A DNA stretch of 64,000 nt. Origin: Thraustochytrium sp. TN22 (Eukaryota; Sar; Bigyra; Thraustochytrida; Thraustochytriidae). Of the stretch, positions 27,734-38,131 are shown in pieces. The position numbers and the translations under genes were made by a program. The notes below the pieces were generated by a model. It ran no database searches. It worked only from the letters and a program-made list of their open reading frames with translations, and had not been told where the DNA came from. Location of the stretch: NCBI GenBank assembly GCA_013306675.1, contig JABLUY010000038.1, positions 1 to 64,000 on the forward strand, in the 5' to 3' direction. Each line of letters opens with the position of its first letter. Position 1 is the first letter of the stretch.

Positions 27734-30571
27734 ATGCAGCTCCGCGGGCTGCGCGGGATGCGCGGGATGCGCGCGGAGGATGCGACGCGGTGGCCGCGGC
27801 TGCTGCTGCTCGCGGCCGTGGCACTGCCAGTGTCGCTCGGCGCGCTGGCCTTGACGCGCTTCGCCATGAACGACCTGCAGGGGTGGGCCGTCGTGACGAG
27901 CGACAGCGCGCGCGCTCTGGACGCCTACACAGCGGCGCTTGAGGAGGTCCAGGCGGCCAACGCCGCCGAGGTGCAAAACGCGAGTCTGCGCACCGTGCAG
28001 GCCTCGTCTTCGCTCGACATGTACTGGGTGGCGAGCGGCGGGACTGACCTCCTCGATGCGCCCGAGAGCCTGTACGCCATCCGCGAACTGGAGGCGGCCG
28101 TGCTCGCGGAGCCAGCTATGCAGGATGTCTGCCTTTTGTCCGCAGCCAACGGGACCTGTCTGCCGGTCCTGTCCGCGACGGCGCTGCTCCCGGCGGCGCA
28201 AGCAGACTACGACCGCGACGCGTTCGCGTCTGCGCTGCTCGCCAGCAGCTCTGTCGGCTTCTTCGTGAGCGTCGACTTTGACCTCGACGCCACCGACACG
28301 GCCGCGCTGCGCCTGCCCATGCTCCGCTCGCGCATGCGCTGCGGTCTGCCGCTTGAGGGCTACGGCAGCCCCGAGGACCGCGAGAGCGACCAGGAGGATC
28401 TCATCCTGGAGCACATCCAAGATGTGGCGCTCGGCGTGCTACTGCCAGTGCGCTTCGCGAACCCGGGATTTGAAGTGCTCTTCGACTTCGAGGACATCAC
28501 CTCCTTCTTTGCCTTCCGCACGCTCACCAGCGACAGCGCCTTCGCAGGCGCCGCAATCGCCATCGTGCTATTCATGCTCTGCGTACACACCCGCTCGCTC
28601 TTTTTGGGGTTTTGTGGCCTGCTGCAGATCCTCCTGTCCTTTCCCTCCGCCTACTTCGTCTACTACTTCATCTTCGGCATCAGCCACTTCGGCACGCTGC
28701 AGGTGCTCGCCATTTTCCTCGTGCTGGGCATCGGCACGGACGACATTCTCATTCTCTGGGCCGCCTTCAAGCAGTCCGAGGTCATCCTCGCGCGCGAAGC
28801 CGACGCGCACGCGGGCACCAGCACCGCGCCGCAGCGCGACCGACTCGCCGCGCGCCTGGGCTGGAGCTTCCGCAAGGCGGCCGGCGCCATGCTCGTCACC
28901 AGCCTCACCACCTTCGTCGCCTTTGTCGTTACGGCCCTCTCGCCCATCATCAACATTCGCTGCTTTGGCATCTTCGCGGGCCTGCTCATCCTCCTCAACT
29001 TCCTTCTCGTCATCTCCATCTTTCCCTGCCTCATCGTCGTCCACGAGCGTTACGTCAAGCACATCAAGGTGCCGTCCCTGCGCAAGCTCATGCAGCGGGA
29101 CGCGCCCAGCGCGCTGATCGCCCCCAAGGCAGCGGGCGCCGGCGCTTCGGACGAACAGGCTGCCGCCACCTTTGGCCGCGTCGAGCTCTTCTTCCGGGAT
29201 CGCTACATCCCCTTCATCGTGCGTGTGCGATGGCCCATCCTCGCGGCTGGCCTTGTCCTCTCGGTGACCTTTGCCGTCTTCGCCTCGAACTTCAAGCCGG
29301 GCACCAGGCGTGTCGGCGACATCTTTGCCGACGACCACCCGCTCACCGTGGTGACGAACCTCAAATACAGCGACTTTACCTTCTCAAATACTGCCTACTT
29401 CTCCGCCTCGGTCGTCTTCGGCATGGACCTCATCGACCGCTCTGGGACCTCCCCGTTCGACCCGCTCGACACCGGTACGCTCGTCTACAGCGACGACTTC
29501 GACCCGCTCGCCGCCGACGCGGTCGCCGCGCTCATGGCGCTCTGCGACGATCTGGCCGACGACCAAGCCGTGCCAGCCTTCGTTCGCCCGGCCACTGCCA
29601 GCGAGGCAAGCGTCCAGTGCTGGGCCACAGCGTGGCGGGCCTGGGCCGCTCAGGAACGCAACCTGACGCTGCCCCTCGCGAACCGCACCGAGGCCGCTGC
29701 GCTCCTGAATGAATGGATCCTCGACGACGTCGACGCGCAGGAGCTCGCGCCAGCCGCGCTCTTTGGCGCTGTCTCGGAGGACGGGCCGGCGCCCGACCCC
29801 ATCCGCTTCACCAGCATCGACGTTACGCTCTCGCCAACGCGCACCGCCCCGCTCAACAGCAAACTGGACGCCTTCCGCACCCTCACCACGTACGTGCACG
29901 ATCGCTTCTCGGACGGTCCGGCCTCGATCGGCGCGTCCATCATCGTCTCCTACGACTATGTCATCCTCGAGATGCAGGAGGTCCTCGTGCAGACCGCCAT
30001 GATCGGTCTCGGCGCCGGCGTCGGCTTTGGCTTCGTCTGTCTGCTGATCATGACCCGAAACATCGCCATCAGCGTGCTCTCCACGCTCAACATCCTTGTT
30101 GTCACCGCGCTCGTGCTCGGCACCATGCAGCTTTCCATCGGAGAGATCGGCTTCATGGAAGCCATCTCCATCACCGCCCTCGTCGGTCTTTCCTTTGACT
30201 ACACCCTGCACTTCGCCATCGCATACGTCGAGTTCGAGCCCGGGCACGCCGCCTCCATCGCCGAAGTCACGCCCGACAGCTGCCGTCCCGGCGACTTTTA
30301 CCTTCTCAACGGCCAGTATGTTCCGTCGCGCCTGCTCCGCACACGCTGCGCCTTTACGCGCATCAGTGTCAGCGTCCTCTTTGGCGCCGTCACCTCCATC
30401 ACCGCCGCCGTCGCGCTCACACTGTGCGAGATCCAGTACCTCTCCCTCTTCGGCCAGTTTCTCCTGCAGGTCATCGCCTTCTCGCTCCTCGCCAGCAACA
30501 CTGTCCTCCCCGCGCTGCTCTCGGTCTTCGGTCCGCAGGGTCCCCTGGAGCGGACGTCTCTCAAGCCATGA
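27734..30571 (+). CDS. RND-superfamily membrane protein, Patched/Dispatched-like
   Basis: A 945-residue multipass protein with two repeated halves: a single N-terminal membrane helix, a large lumenal/extracellular domain, a five-helix bundle, a second helix plus domain, and a second bundle. Proton- or sodium-relay aspartates stand where RND transporters carry them: GIGTDD in TM4 (332-337) and GLSFDY in TM10 (818-823). These GxxxD motifs are shared by Patched, Dispatched and bacterial RND pumps. The TM2-TM6 bundle is sterol-sensing-domain-like. In protists such proteins are usually sterol or lipid transporters of unknown cargo; no hedgehog ligand is implied. The C-terminus is short after the last helix. 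ATG at 27734 (MQLRGLRGMRG) is the first in frame. Confidence 0.85.
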   Translation: MQLRGLRGMRGMRAEDATRWPRLLLLAAVALPVSLGALALTRFAMNDLQGWAVVTSDSARALDAYTAALEEVQAANAAEVQNASLRTVQASSSLDMYWVASGGTDLLDAPESLYAIRELEAAVLAEPAMQDVCLLSAANGTCLPVLSATALLPAAQADYDRDAFASALLASSSVGFFVSVDFDLDATDTAALRLPMLRSRMRCGLPLEGYGSPEDRESDQEDLILEHIQDVALGVLLPVRFANPGFEVLFDFEDITSFFAFRTLTSDSAFAGAAIAIVLFMLCVHTRSLFLGFCGLLQILLSFPSAYFVYYFIFGISHFGTLQVLAIFLVLGIGTDDILILWAAFKQSEVILAREADAHAGTSTAPQRDRLAARLGWSFRKAAGAMLVTSLTTFVAFVVTALSPIINIRCFGIFAGLLILLNFLLVISIFPCLIVVHERYVKHIKVPSLRKLMQRDAPSALIAPKAAGAGASDEQAAATFGRVELFFRDRYIPFIVRVRWPILAAGLVLSVTFAVFASNFKPGTRRVGDIFADDHPLTVVTNLKYSDFTFSNTAYFSASVVFGMDLIDRSGTSPFDPLDTGTLVYSDDFDPLAADAVAALMALCDDLADDQAVPAFVRPATASEASVQCWATAWRAWAAQERNLTLPLANRTEAAALLNEWILDDVDAQELAPAALFGAVSEDGPAPDPIRFTSIDVTLSPTRTAPLNSKLDAFRTLTTYVHDRFSDGPASIGASIIVSYDYVILEMQEVLVQTAMIGLGAGVGFGFVCLLIMTRNIAISVLSTLNILVVTALVLGTMQLSIGEIGFMEAISITALVGLSFDYTLHFAIAYVEFEPGHAASIAEVTPDSCRPGDFYLLNGQYVPSRLLRTRCAFTRISVSVLFGAVTSITAAVALTLCEIQYLSLFGQFLLQVIAFSLLASNTVLPALLSVFGPQGPLERTSLKP

Positions 30572-31716
30572 TTGGAGTAGCCTTTCAGCGTCCACCTTCC
30601 CCGGGCCAGGTTGCGCCGCCGCACCGCATTGATCACCTGTTGCAACTATGTTAGTAGCTTCTGCCTGTGTATTTCGTCTTGTTCATAGCTCCTGCCTGTG
30701 TGTTTCGTCTTGTTCACCACGATTGGTCTCTCCAAAGAGAAATCCGAGCAAAAGCAAGTCTTTGTAGCCGTAGCGCAATCCCGCCGCACTGCAGCGCAAT
30801 CCCGCCACACTGCAGCGCAATCCCGCCACAGCTCGATGCCGTTGCAGCTCGATCCTGTCGCATCGCGATCCTGTCGCAGCTCGATCCCGTCGCAGCTCGA
30901 TCCCGTCGCAGCTCGACCCTGTCAGACGCAGGTCGCTGCCGACGCAGGTCGATCCCACCGCTAAAAACTTTGGAGCGAGCGCCTCCCAGGCAGGCTTCGC
31001 CGGAGTGCTTGGTCGCATCAAGCTAACTGTCCTTCTCCGTCTGTCAAGCTTTGACTTGGACGTCAAAGATGGGCTCGCCGTCAAGCACCAGCGCGTCGTC
31101 CAGCCGGAGCGCGTCGTCCAGCCGCAGCTCGATCATCCCACCTAGGAAGACCTTGAAGCGCCCCCCCCCCCCCACGCACGGTCAGGCAGGCTTTCTCAGA
31201 GTGACTGCTCGCTGTCACACCCGTCCGTCATCGTGCTGCTCATGCCTTGCACGCCAAACTCGGTCTCTCCGTCAAGCACGGGCGCGCGCCATCCTGCCGC
31301 GCGCCATGCCTCAGGCTCGCCACACTCAGGCTCACCGCGACAAAAACTTGCAATCCTTTCTACGCAGGCTCACAACAGTCTGCCGGCGGTTCTCATCTCG
31401 ACGCCTTTGTCGATGTCATGGACCTCCCACTTCCTCTCCTCCGAGTCAGGCTTGTCCGCCATGGTCTCGGCCACGGCATACTCATCTTCATCTTCTTGCG
31501 CTGGTCAGCTCAGCTGAAGCTAGCTCGCTCCCCCTGCCGGAGGCTGGGACGCGACGGCGCCTCCCGATTTGCAGTGACGCTGCTGTCACGGTGGCCAGTG
31601 GAACTGGACTCCGGGTCGAGCACGAGCCTGACGAGCGGCTCGACGCTCGCGGTGGCGAGGCCAGACCGCGGCACGGCGTCCAGACGCGTGACGTGCCGCT
31701 CGCTCGCGCGGCGGCT

Positions 31717-31754
<38 letters not shown>

Positions 31755-31768
31755 GCGGGCACGGCGGG
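30572..31768. other. 1.2 kb repeat-rich spacer upstream of the PDZ gene
   Basis: No gene recognised. It holds a 31-bp direct duplication (30659-30719), 21-bp and 16-bp tandem arrays (30773-30925), an imperfect ~190-bp duplication (about 30945-31290) and a C13 homopolymer (31161-31173). A (CGG)n run near 31715-31745 lies just before the PDZ-gene start. Composition is less GC-rich than the genes. Confidence 0.6.
30659..30925. repeat. Cluster of three tandem repeats (31-, 21- and 16-bp units)
   Basis: A 31-bp unit containing CTGCCTGTGT(A/G)TTTCGTCTTG occurs twice at 30659-30719. A 21-bp unit with GCAATCCCGCC(G/A)CACTGCA follows, about 2.8 copies at 30773-30828, then about six 16-bp GCAGCTCGATCC(C/T)GTC units to ~30925. 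Confidence 0.85.
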
Positions 31769-32602
31769 ATGGAGTGGGAGACGACGCGGCTGACGTACGA
31801 GGAGCGGTCGGACGAGGCGGCCGGCAAGGGCCATGGCGGCGCGGCGCGAGGCGCCGTGGCGGGCCGCGGTGCCGCGCGCGGCTCAGACGGCGGCTTCGGG
31901 AGCGGGCGCGGCGGCGGGCCAAGCCCGCGCAGCGCGGGGCCGGGCCAGGGCTTTGAGGTGGTGAACAAGCCGCTCTCGCACATGTCGCTCAAGACGCAGA
32001 TCCAGGTGTCGTCGCTCATCAAGCGCGAGCCGCTCATGCAGGCTTGCGGCCGCGTGGTGCGCGTGCAGTTCGAGGCGGGCCCGCTCGGCCTGCAGCTCGC
32101 CGATGTGGGCCCACGCGTGCTGGTGACGGCGCTCGAGAACGCGCCAGACGGCTCGCCCGGCCAGGCCGAGAAGAGCGGCGTGGTCGAGGTCGGCCACCAG
32201 CTCGTGGCCGTGGCCGGCCGTTCTTGCCTCGGGCTGTCCATGCGCCGCCTGCTGCAGCTCATCGCCGAGGCGGACCGGCCCATGGCGGTGGACTTCCAGC
32301 CGCTCATCATTCCCAAGTTCCCTTCGCGGGACCGCGAGACCATCTTCTCCCGCCTCGGCAGCGATGGCGAACTCGAGGTGCGCGGCGACCCGTACGAGGT
32401 GGAGTTCGCGCAAAAGTTCCTCGGCCTCAACATCGGCAATGTGCATGGCATGGTGGTCGTCTCGCAGTTCATGGATGGCGGCGACGCCGAGACACTCGCG
32501 CCCATTTCGCTCGGAGATCGGCTGCTCGAAGTCAAGTCCTGCCAGCCAGACCATGGCACGCACGTAGCTGCCCGCACCGAGGAGGATGAAGACGACAACA
32601 AC

Positions 32603-32633
<31 letters not shown>

Positions 32634-33085
32634 GAGACGGCCTGGTGCCAGGCGTGAAGCGGGCCTCGGGCTCGCGCCGGCGCTGGCGCGTCTTCGACTG
32701 CCGTAATCTGGACTTTGCGCAGATCGCCGCCATCGTCCGCGACGCGGGCCGCCCGGTGCGCATCGTCTTTGAGCCGACGCGTATCGTACGGCGGCCCATC
32801 AAGAGCCGCACGCTGCGGGAGAGCGACGCCGATGCGGAGGCTGCTTGGCGGACGGACACACCGCGCTGCCCCTCGTGCCGCTCGCGCGGCCCCGACGACG
32901 CCCGCTTTTGCTGGAAGTGTGGCTACAGGCTCGTGGCGGCCTCCCCGGACCCAAGCCGCGCGCGAAAGTCCAAGAGCGGCAAGGACGAGCGCGAGTCGCT
33001 TCTTGACTTTGGCGACGACGGTGGCGGTGGCAGCGGCAGCGGCAAGGGCGACGCTGAAGATGACGAGGATGAAACGAGCTCCTGA
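31769..33085 (+). CDS. Protein with two PDZ-like domains and a C-terminal zinc ribbon
   Basis: A 438-residue protein of unrecognised family. The ATG at 31769 (MEWETTRLTYEERSDEA) is the best start; the upstream open frame is repeat-derived. After a Gly/Ser-rich N-terminus, residues about 95-180 resemble a PDZ fold: GPLGLQLADV as carboxylate loop, then VVEVGHQLVAVAGRS. A second, more degenerate copy at about 205-345 (FLGLNIGNV, ISLGDRLLEV) is interrupted by an acidic Asp/Asn/Ser insert. A CPSCRSRG...FCWKCGYRL ribbon near residue 375 is a typical double-Cys zinc ribbon. The tail is acidic. It could be an adaptor that binds C-terminal peptides; partners are unknown. Confidence 0.7.
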
Positions 33086-33149
33086 CCAGGCGGGACTTTG
33101 AAACATGATGGGCTGCGCTTGTGTGCGTGTATGCGGCGGCGTATAGAGG

Positions 33150-33155
33150 GAATAA
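33150..33155 (+). terminator. Candidate AATAAA polyadenylation signal
   Basis: AATAAA occurs 65 nt after the PDZ-gene stop codon in an otherwise GC-rich spacer. Position fits a 3'-end signal, but six-mers occur by chance and usage in this organism is unknown. Confidence 0.35.
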
Positions 33156-33369
33156 AGGCTTGCCGCTACGCGCTGCAGAGTCGTATTTAGTTATAGAGTA
33201 GCGCCTGCGTGGCGATAAGGAAAGTCAGAAATAGGAAGGGCACAAAGGCGTAGACTGGACCAGGTCTCGTGTGTCTTCGCGTGTGCGTGGGATCGACTCC
33301 GATCGAGAGAGCGCATTGGGTTTACATGATCAAGCTCGGGCCGCGCCGCACCGCGCGATGTCGGATGCG

Positions 33370-33476
33370 CCGCCCCGCGCTGCACTGCGCCGCGCTGCAT
33401 TGCGCCGCGCTGCACTGCGCCGCGCTGCATTGCGCCGCGCTTCGCCGCGCTGCGCCGCGCTGCGCCGCGCCGCGAG
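33370..33476. repeat. Tandem CGCTGCACTGCGCCG-type repeats
   Basis: Alternating CTGCACTGCGCCGCG and CTGCATTGCGCCGCG units fill the spacer between the convergent PDZ and VAT1-like genes. Confidence 0.85.
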
Positions 33477-33512
33477 GTACAATCACTCGCCGCAGGCAGT
33501 CCGTACGTACGT

Positions 33513-34760
33513 TCAGCAGGTGAGCACAACCTTGCCGGTGGTGCCGCCGTCGCGCAGGGCGCGTAGCGCCTCGACCAGGCGGTGGAACTTGAATTCGCGG
33601 CTAACATGCGGAGGCGGCAGGTCGAGGCCCTCGATCTCTTCAAACAGGGTGACGAGTGTCTCCGCGTCATTCAGGCAGTGAATGAGGTTGAAGCCCATGA
33701 CGGACTTGTTGACGCCAATCAGGTCAAAGGGGTCCACCATTGGCCGGCGCACGTACTGGTACGCGAGGCGCGCCCAGTCCGGCAAGCGCAGGCGGTCGTC
33801 CGGCGGTGTCATGGAGGCCGCGCCGTAGACGACGTAGCGGCCGGTGGGACGCAGGGCGGCCATACCGGGCTCAAAGTACGGTCCCATGATGGCGTCCAGC
33901 ACAATGTCCACGCCCGTGACGCGCACCTTGCGGCAGGTGCGGAGGTAATCGAGCGCCTCTTCGAGCTGGCGTGCAAAGCCGCTCGAGGTCGGGTCGCGCA
34001 CGATGATCTGGCGCGCGTCGAGTGAAGGGAAGCGGTCCAGCAACGTGTCAACCTTGGACGCGCTGCCCACGGTGCCAATGACGTAGGCGCCAAAGCGCTG
34101 GCAGATCTCGAGCGCCTGCATTCCGCAGCCGCCCGAGGCGGAGTGAACGAGGACGACCTTGCCGGCACGAAGGTTGCCCAGCTCTTTAAGTGCGTAGTAT
34201 GCAGTGAGCGTCTGCACGGGGAAGGCGGCGGCCTGCTGAAAGGTCCAGCCTGCCGGCACATGGCGCACCTGGTGCGCCGGCACGTTGATGCGCGTCGCAT
34301 AGGCGCCGAAGCGCATGGCGCCCATGACGCGATCGCCCACCTTGAAGCGCGTCGCCTCGTCGCGCGCTAGTTCCCACACGTGGTCGTCCAGCAGCACGAG
34401 CTGGTGGCCGTGCTTCATCTGGCTCTCGCCGTCCAGCGTGTCGGGCCGCTTGGTGTCCTCATTCGGCTTGCCGATGCGCTCCACCACGCCGGCAAATTCA
34501 AGCCCTGGCACGAAGCGGCCCTGGATCTCGCCGCTCTTCACCGGCGAGTACAGCCCGAGGCCGGTGAAGACGTCGGCGAAGTTGAGCCCGATCGCCTCCA
34601 CACGCACCGTCAGCTCCCCGTGCACGGGCTCCTCCAGCGCCGCTACGTGCTCCACCTTGAGCGCCGCCAGGTCGCCGCCGCGCGCGGGCAGCACCCAGTG
34701 CTGACGCGGCAGCTCCACGCCCTCGGCGGGCGCCTCCTCCACGTCCTTGCGCACCAGCAT
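33513..34760 (-). CDS. VAT1/quinone-oxidoreductase-like medium-chain reductase
   Basis: A 415-residue zinc-independent medium-chain dehydrogenase/reductase, closest in feel to the synaptic vesicle protein VAT1 and NADPH:quinone oxidoreductases. The GroES-like half (about 35-190) includes GLNFADVFTGLGLY and PGLEFAGVVERIG. The Rossmann half has HSASGGCGMQALEI (about 220), the nucleotide-binding Gly-rich loop, then VDIVLDAIMGPY and the VAT1-type ending with a conserved FHRLVEALRALRDGGTTGKVVL. No catalytic-zinc Cys/His set is present, as expected for this subgroup. Translation starts at ATG 34760. The gene diverges from the unknown gene at 35399. Confidence 0.88.
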   Translation of the reverse strand: MLVRKDVEEAPAEGVELPRQHWVLPARGGDLAALKVEHVAALEEPVHGELTVRVEAIGLNFADVFTGLGLYSPVKSGEIQGRFVPGLEFAGVVERIGKPNEDTKRPDTLDGESQMKHGHQLVLLDDHVWELARDEATRFKVGDRVMGAMRFGAYATRINVPAHQVRHVPAGWTFQQAAAFPVQTLTAYYALKELGNLRAGKVVLVHSASGGCGMQALEICQRFGAYVIGTVGSASKVDTLLDRFPSLDARQIIVRDPTSSGFARQLEEALDYLRTCRKVRVTGVDIVLDAIMGPYFEPGMAALRPTGRYVVYGAASMTPPDDRLRLPDWARLAYQYVRRPMVDPFDLIGVNKSVMGFNLIHCLNDAETLVTLFEEIEGLDLPPPHVSREFKFHRLVEALRALRDGGTTGKVVLTC

Positions 34761-35398
34761 CTCTCACTCTCAGAGCTCTCCAGGTCTCCGCTTCTGGCCT
34801 GCCTTTTCTCGACTGCCGCGTGCCAGTCAGCCTCACGCCCGCGCGCGGCTCGGAGGCGCCTCGCGCGCCGCGTCGTTGCGAGGCGGCTCCAGCTAGCCCA
34901 CTGCGCGAGTCATCACCGCGCCGCGGTAGGTACTAAACCGCCAGTACCGCCGGCGGCGGCAGTGGCGCCGCGCGCCGCGTTTCTGGGGCCGTCGCAGCCC
35001 TCGGGCGGGCGCGAGTGCTCGCGCGTGCGAAGCTCGCGCGCCGCCAAGTCCGAGTCTCACACGAGGTTCGAGCATCGAAGGACTCGGACTCGTCGTGACC
35101 ACCTTCTGAGTTGCCAACTGACAGTGAAGTGATGATCACTAAGTTAGCCGTTTCGTGGAGGCTGCGGCCTACGGAGTGGCCGGGCCGCGCGCACCGCTGG
35201 TTCACAGGCAGAATCAGACTGCGGCCGCGCGGCGGCTCGCTCTCCGAGTCCGAGACGAGGCTCTCTCTCGCTCTCACATCGGGCACGTCAACGCCAGCCG
35301 GACGAGGCTCGGTCTGGCGCGGCGCCAGAGTGCGGGCGCGAGCCGAGCTGAGCGGGCGCGAGCCGAGCTGGCCAGAACTACACGCTCACAGTCAGGAC
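34761..35398. promoter_or_regulatory. Divergent promoter region, 640 nt
   Basis: Between the head-to-head VAT1-like gene and an unknown gene. An in-frame ATG at 35132 could extend the latter by 89 residues, but the added peptide looks unconserved and Arg-rich. No motif recognised. Confidence 0.45.
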
Positions 35399-36391
35399 AT
35401 GGCGGCCGTGGCGGGCCTGCTCAAGGAGCGCTGGAGCCCGCGCGAAGAATACGATGAGGGCGGCGCTCTGCGCAAGCTAGAGGGCAAGGACGCGCGCGCA
35501 GAGGTGGCCACGCTGCGGCCCTTGGAGGACGCAGGCAAGTGGTGGGTCTTTGAGAACGCGGATGTCGAGTCATCCTTCGCGGCGGCGCGAGCAAGGGCAA
35601 GGCGCGACCGCCTAGGCCAGCTGGCCTCGCCCGGACCGGCCACCAGTCTGGACGACCGCGACGGCCTGCCGTGCTTTGCGCGGCCAAGCGGCTTCAGCTA
35701 CTCTGCCTGCGGCCAATTTATTGACGACCTGGAGCCCTCGTTGGCCAAGAGCGCGCGGCGCGGCGCCAAGCTCCCGCACGCACACCGCCGCCGCAGCGCG
35801 GCCGCCAAGTTGCACGCCAAGATCCTCAGCTCACCGCTCCCTACACCGGACCAGCTCATGCAGCGCTCGCAGGAGAAGCTTGCGCGCATCCGCTTCGAGA
35901 ACCTCAAGCTCAACCCGCTGCCGGACGCGCGCGCTTGGCGCTCGCCCGGCCCTCGCGTCAACTACGGCCTTGGCCCGCAGCTGCCTCCGGCCGCGGCCTT
36001 GTCGTCCTCTCTTTCCACGCCCTCGCTCTCCTCCTCGCCCGCGGCTGGCCAGCCCTCGACGCTGTCCTCCACCTCCACGGTCCGCAGCGGCCTGCGCTTG
36101 CGCCAGTCCGCGCTCGCTCGCGTCGCAGCCAAGATTGAAGCTCGTCGCACCGCGTCCCTCCAGGAGGAGGGCGATGTCCCTCCCAACGCCGCCAAACCTG
36201 ACGATGCCGCTGATGCTGATGGCCTGCTCACCGTCGTCCCCAAGCCTAGTCCCGACGAGCGTGGCAACGACGACGGCAACGGCGCCGACAGCGACGGCGA
36301 CGGCGACGGCGACACGGTCATGGACGCCGTTGCCGCCTCTCGGCCGCAGCCTGAGACCAGCGAATCGGACTCGGCCGCACCCTGCACATGA
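35399..36391 (+). CDS. Unknown protein, disordered C-terminus
   Basis: A 330-residue protein starting MAAVAGLLKERWSPREEYDE at 35399; an in-frame ATG at 35132 is possible. I do not recognise the family. A compact N-terminal part (to about 195) has KWWVFENADVESSF, FARPSGFSYSACGQFIDDLEPSLAK and a Lys/Arg-rich helix, then LARIRFENLKLNPLPDARAW. The rest is Ser/Pro- and Asp/Gly-rich, probably disordered, ending in an acidic tail. Composition resembles cytoskeletal or flagella-associated scaffolds, but nothing conclusive is seen. It lies 749 nt upstream of the ubiquitin-conjugating enzyme gene on the same strand. Confidence 0.55.
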   Translation: MAAVAGLLKERWSPREEYDEGGALRKLEGKDARAEVATLRPLEDAGKWWVFENADVESSFAAARARARRDRLGQLASPGPATSLDDRDGLPCFARPSGFSYSACGQFIDDLEPSLAKSARRGAKLPHAHRRRSAAAKLHAKILSSPLPTPDQLMQRSQEKLARIRFENLKLNPLPDARAWRSPGPRVNYGLGPQLPPAAALSSSLSTPSLSSSPAAGQPSTLSSTSTVRSGLRLRQSALARVAAKIEARRTASLQEEGDVPPNAAKPDDAADADGLLTVVPKPSPDERGNDDGNGADSDGDGDGDTVMDAVAASRPQPETSESDSAAPCT

Positions 36392-37140
36392 CAACCAAGT
36401 CCCAACCAGCACAACGAAGAACGATATCTTGCCTGCCGCTGGCATTGCTGCTTCCACCTCTTGCCAACCATGCTCCCTCCCACCATGGCCCCGCGCTCCA
36501 GCAGGTCCTCGCTTTCGCCAGCCGGCCCGTCGTCAGCTCAAGGCAGGCAGGCACTGCAGCTCCGGCCTAGCCTAGCCAGCTCGCTCTCGGGGACGGGCAG
36601 GCTGCTCCACTCGTACCGCGCCTCGCTGGCCTGCACGTGCACAGCCTGAGCTCAGACTCGGGGTGCACCATGGCCATGACGATGGCCTTCACCTCTGCAG
36701 TCACGATCACGATCGCGGTGCTTGGCTTCGCTTCGCCCCGAATCGCATCGCCGTCCCCGCGCGGCCGCCCTCGGTCCCGCCGTGCCCTCCGGGCCTCCGG
36801 CTGCGCGCCACGCGTGGCGCAACTCGCCGCCTGCTCCTCCGCGGGGCGCGCGCCGCGCCGGGGCAGGCGGCACGCGCCGGCACGCGGGCGCGGCACGGTC
36901 CCGCCGCAGGGCAGGGCGCGCCTGGCAGCAGACCCGGACTCGGAGGGAGGCGGGCGCGGCGGCGGGCGCGGGCACGCCGGGCCGGGCGGTGCGCTCGCGA
37001 GTCGCGGCGGCAGACCAGACCAGACAGTGACGGACAGGCCGCGACCGCCTCGGGCGCCGCGCCGCGCGCGCTCGGCCAGTCAGTCAGTCAGTCCAGGCCG
37101 CTCGGGCGGCGCGAGGGCGAGGCGACCGCGACATCCGGCC
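36392..37140. other. Spacer and 5' leader of the E2 gene
   Basis: About 750 nt with long Arg/Pro-rich open frames but no recognisable domain. GTCA repeats (CAGTCAGTCAGTCAGTC) lie at about 37078-37093, shortly before the E2 start. Confidence 0.45.
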
Positions 37141-38052
37141 ATGGCCTTCGCGGGGCACTTCGTGGTGGGCAGGGAGTTCCACCACCTGTGGCGCAAGCCG
37201 CGGTCGAACTACTTTCAGGTGCAGGACTACCTGGATGATGACATCATGTGCTGGGAGGTATTCATCATCGGCCCGCCCGGCACGCCGTATGCGGGCGGCG
37301 CCTTCCGGGCGGTCGTGCGCTTCCCGCGCTCGTACCCGATGGAGCCGCCCTCTGTGCAGTTCACGAGCCCCATGCACCATCCCAACATCTTCCGGGACGG
37401 CAAGGTCTGCCTGAGCACGCTGCAGGTTGCGCCCAAGGGTGCCAGCAGCTCCGACGAATATTGGCGCCCCATTCTGCGCGCGGAGCACGTGCTGCTTTCC
37501 GTCGTCTCGCTTCTCTCGGACCCTAACACGGACGACCCAGCCAACCAATTCGCCGCCAAGGAGTGGACCTGCGACCGAGCCAGCTTCATGCGCAAGTGCG
37601 AACTGCTCAGCAAGCGCTCCCGAAAGGCGCTCCCCAAGGACTTTATTTTCCCGGTCGTCGTCTCTGGCCCAAGTAGCAGGCCTCAGGACCGCAGCACGTC
37701 CACAGGGCTCAAGCGGCCTCTCGCCACGGTGAGCGCTTCCTCCTCTTCCTCCTCTTCCTCCTCTTCCTCCTCTGCTTCATCGTCATCACCAGCGCCGTCG
37801 GCCGAAGCGGGACAGCGCGATTCAAGCGCGAACCTCGGAGCACCCAGGCTCGCGGACGCAGACGCGTCCAAGGTCGGCCAGCAACCAGTAAAGGACGACG
37901 AGGAAGAAGACGAAATCGAGTACGTGTACTCGGACGAGGACGAGGATGACGCTCAGGAAGCCGACTACGAGGACGTTGACGAAAACGACAAGGACGCGAG
38001 CTCACAAGCTGACGAGCCAGTTAGCAAACGGTCCCGCACCTCCGCTGATTGA
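37141..38052 (+). CDS. Ubiquitin-conjugating enzyme E2, Cdc34/UBE2R-like
   Basis: A 303-residue E2 that would accept ubiquitin on Cys90 and pass it to substrates with cullin-RING ligases. The UBC fold covers about 5-180: FIIGPPGTPYAGG, the HPN tripeptide at 80-82, GKVCLSTL with the catalytic Cys, and the 10-13-residue loop insert after it (GASSSDEYW) that marks the Cdc34/UBE2G/UBE2R group. The C-terminus is a Ser-rich linker, then a strongly acidic tail (EEEDEIEYVYSDEDEDD) like the one Cdc34 uses to dock on cullin, and a terminal basic SKRSRTSAD. ATG 37141 is immediately before the fold. The stop lies only 79 nt from the convergent F-box gene. Confidence 0.92.
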   Translation: MAFAGHFVVGREFHHLWRKPRSNYFQVQDYLDDDIMCWEVFIIGPPGTPYAGGAFRAVVRFPRSYPMEPPSVQFTSPMHHPNIFRDGKVCLSTLQVAPKGASSSDEYWRPILRAEHVLLSVVSLLSDPNTDDPANQFAAKEWTCDRASFMRKCELLSKRSRKALPKDFIFPVVVSGPSSRPQDRSTSTGLKRPLATVSASSSSSSSSSSSSASSSSPAPSAEAGQRDSSANLGAPRLADADASKVGQQPVKDDEEEDEIEYVYSDEDEDDAQEADYEDVDENDKDASSQADEPVSKRSRTSAD

Positions 38053-38131
38053 TTGACCTCTTCTTCAAGGCACCGCCGCTTGCGTGAACTCCGAGCGCAG
38101 CCAATTTTCTCGACAAACCTCAGTTTTATTA

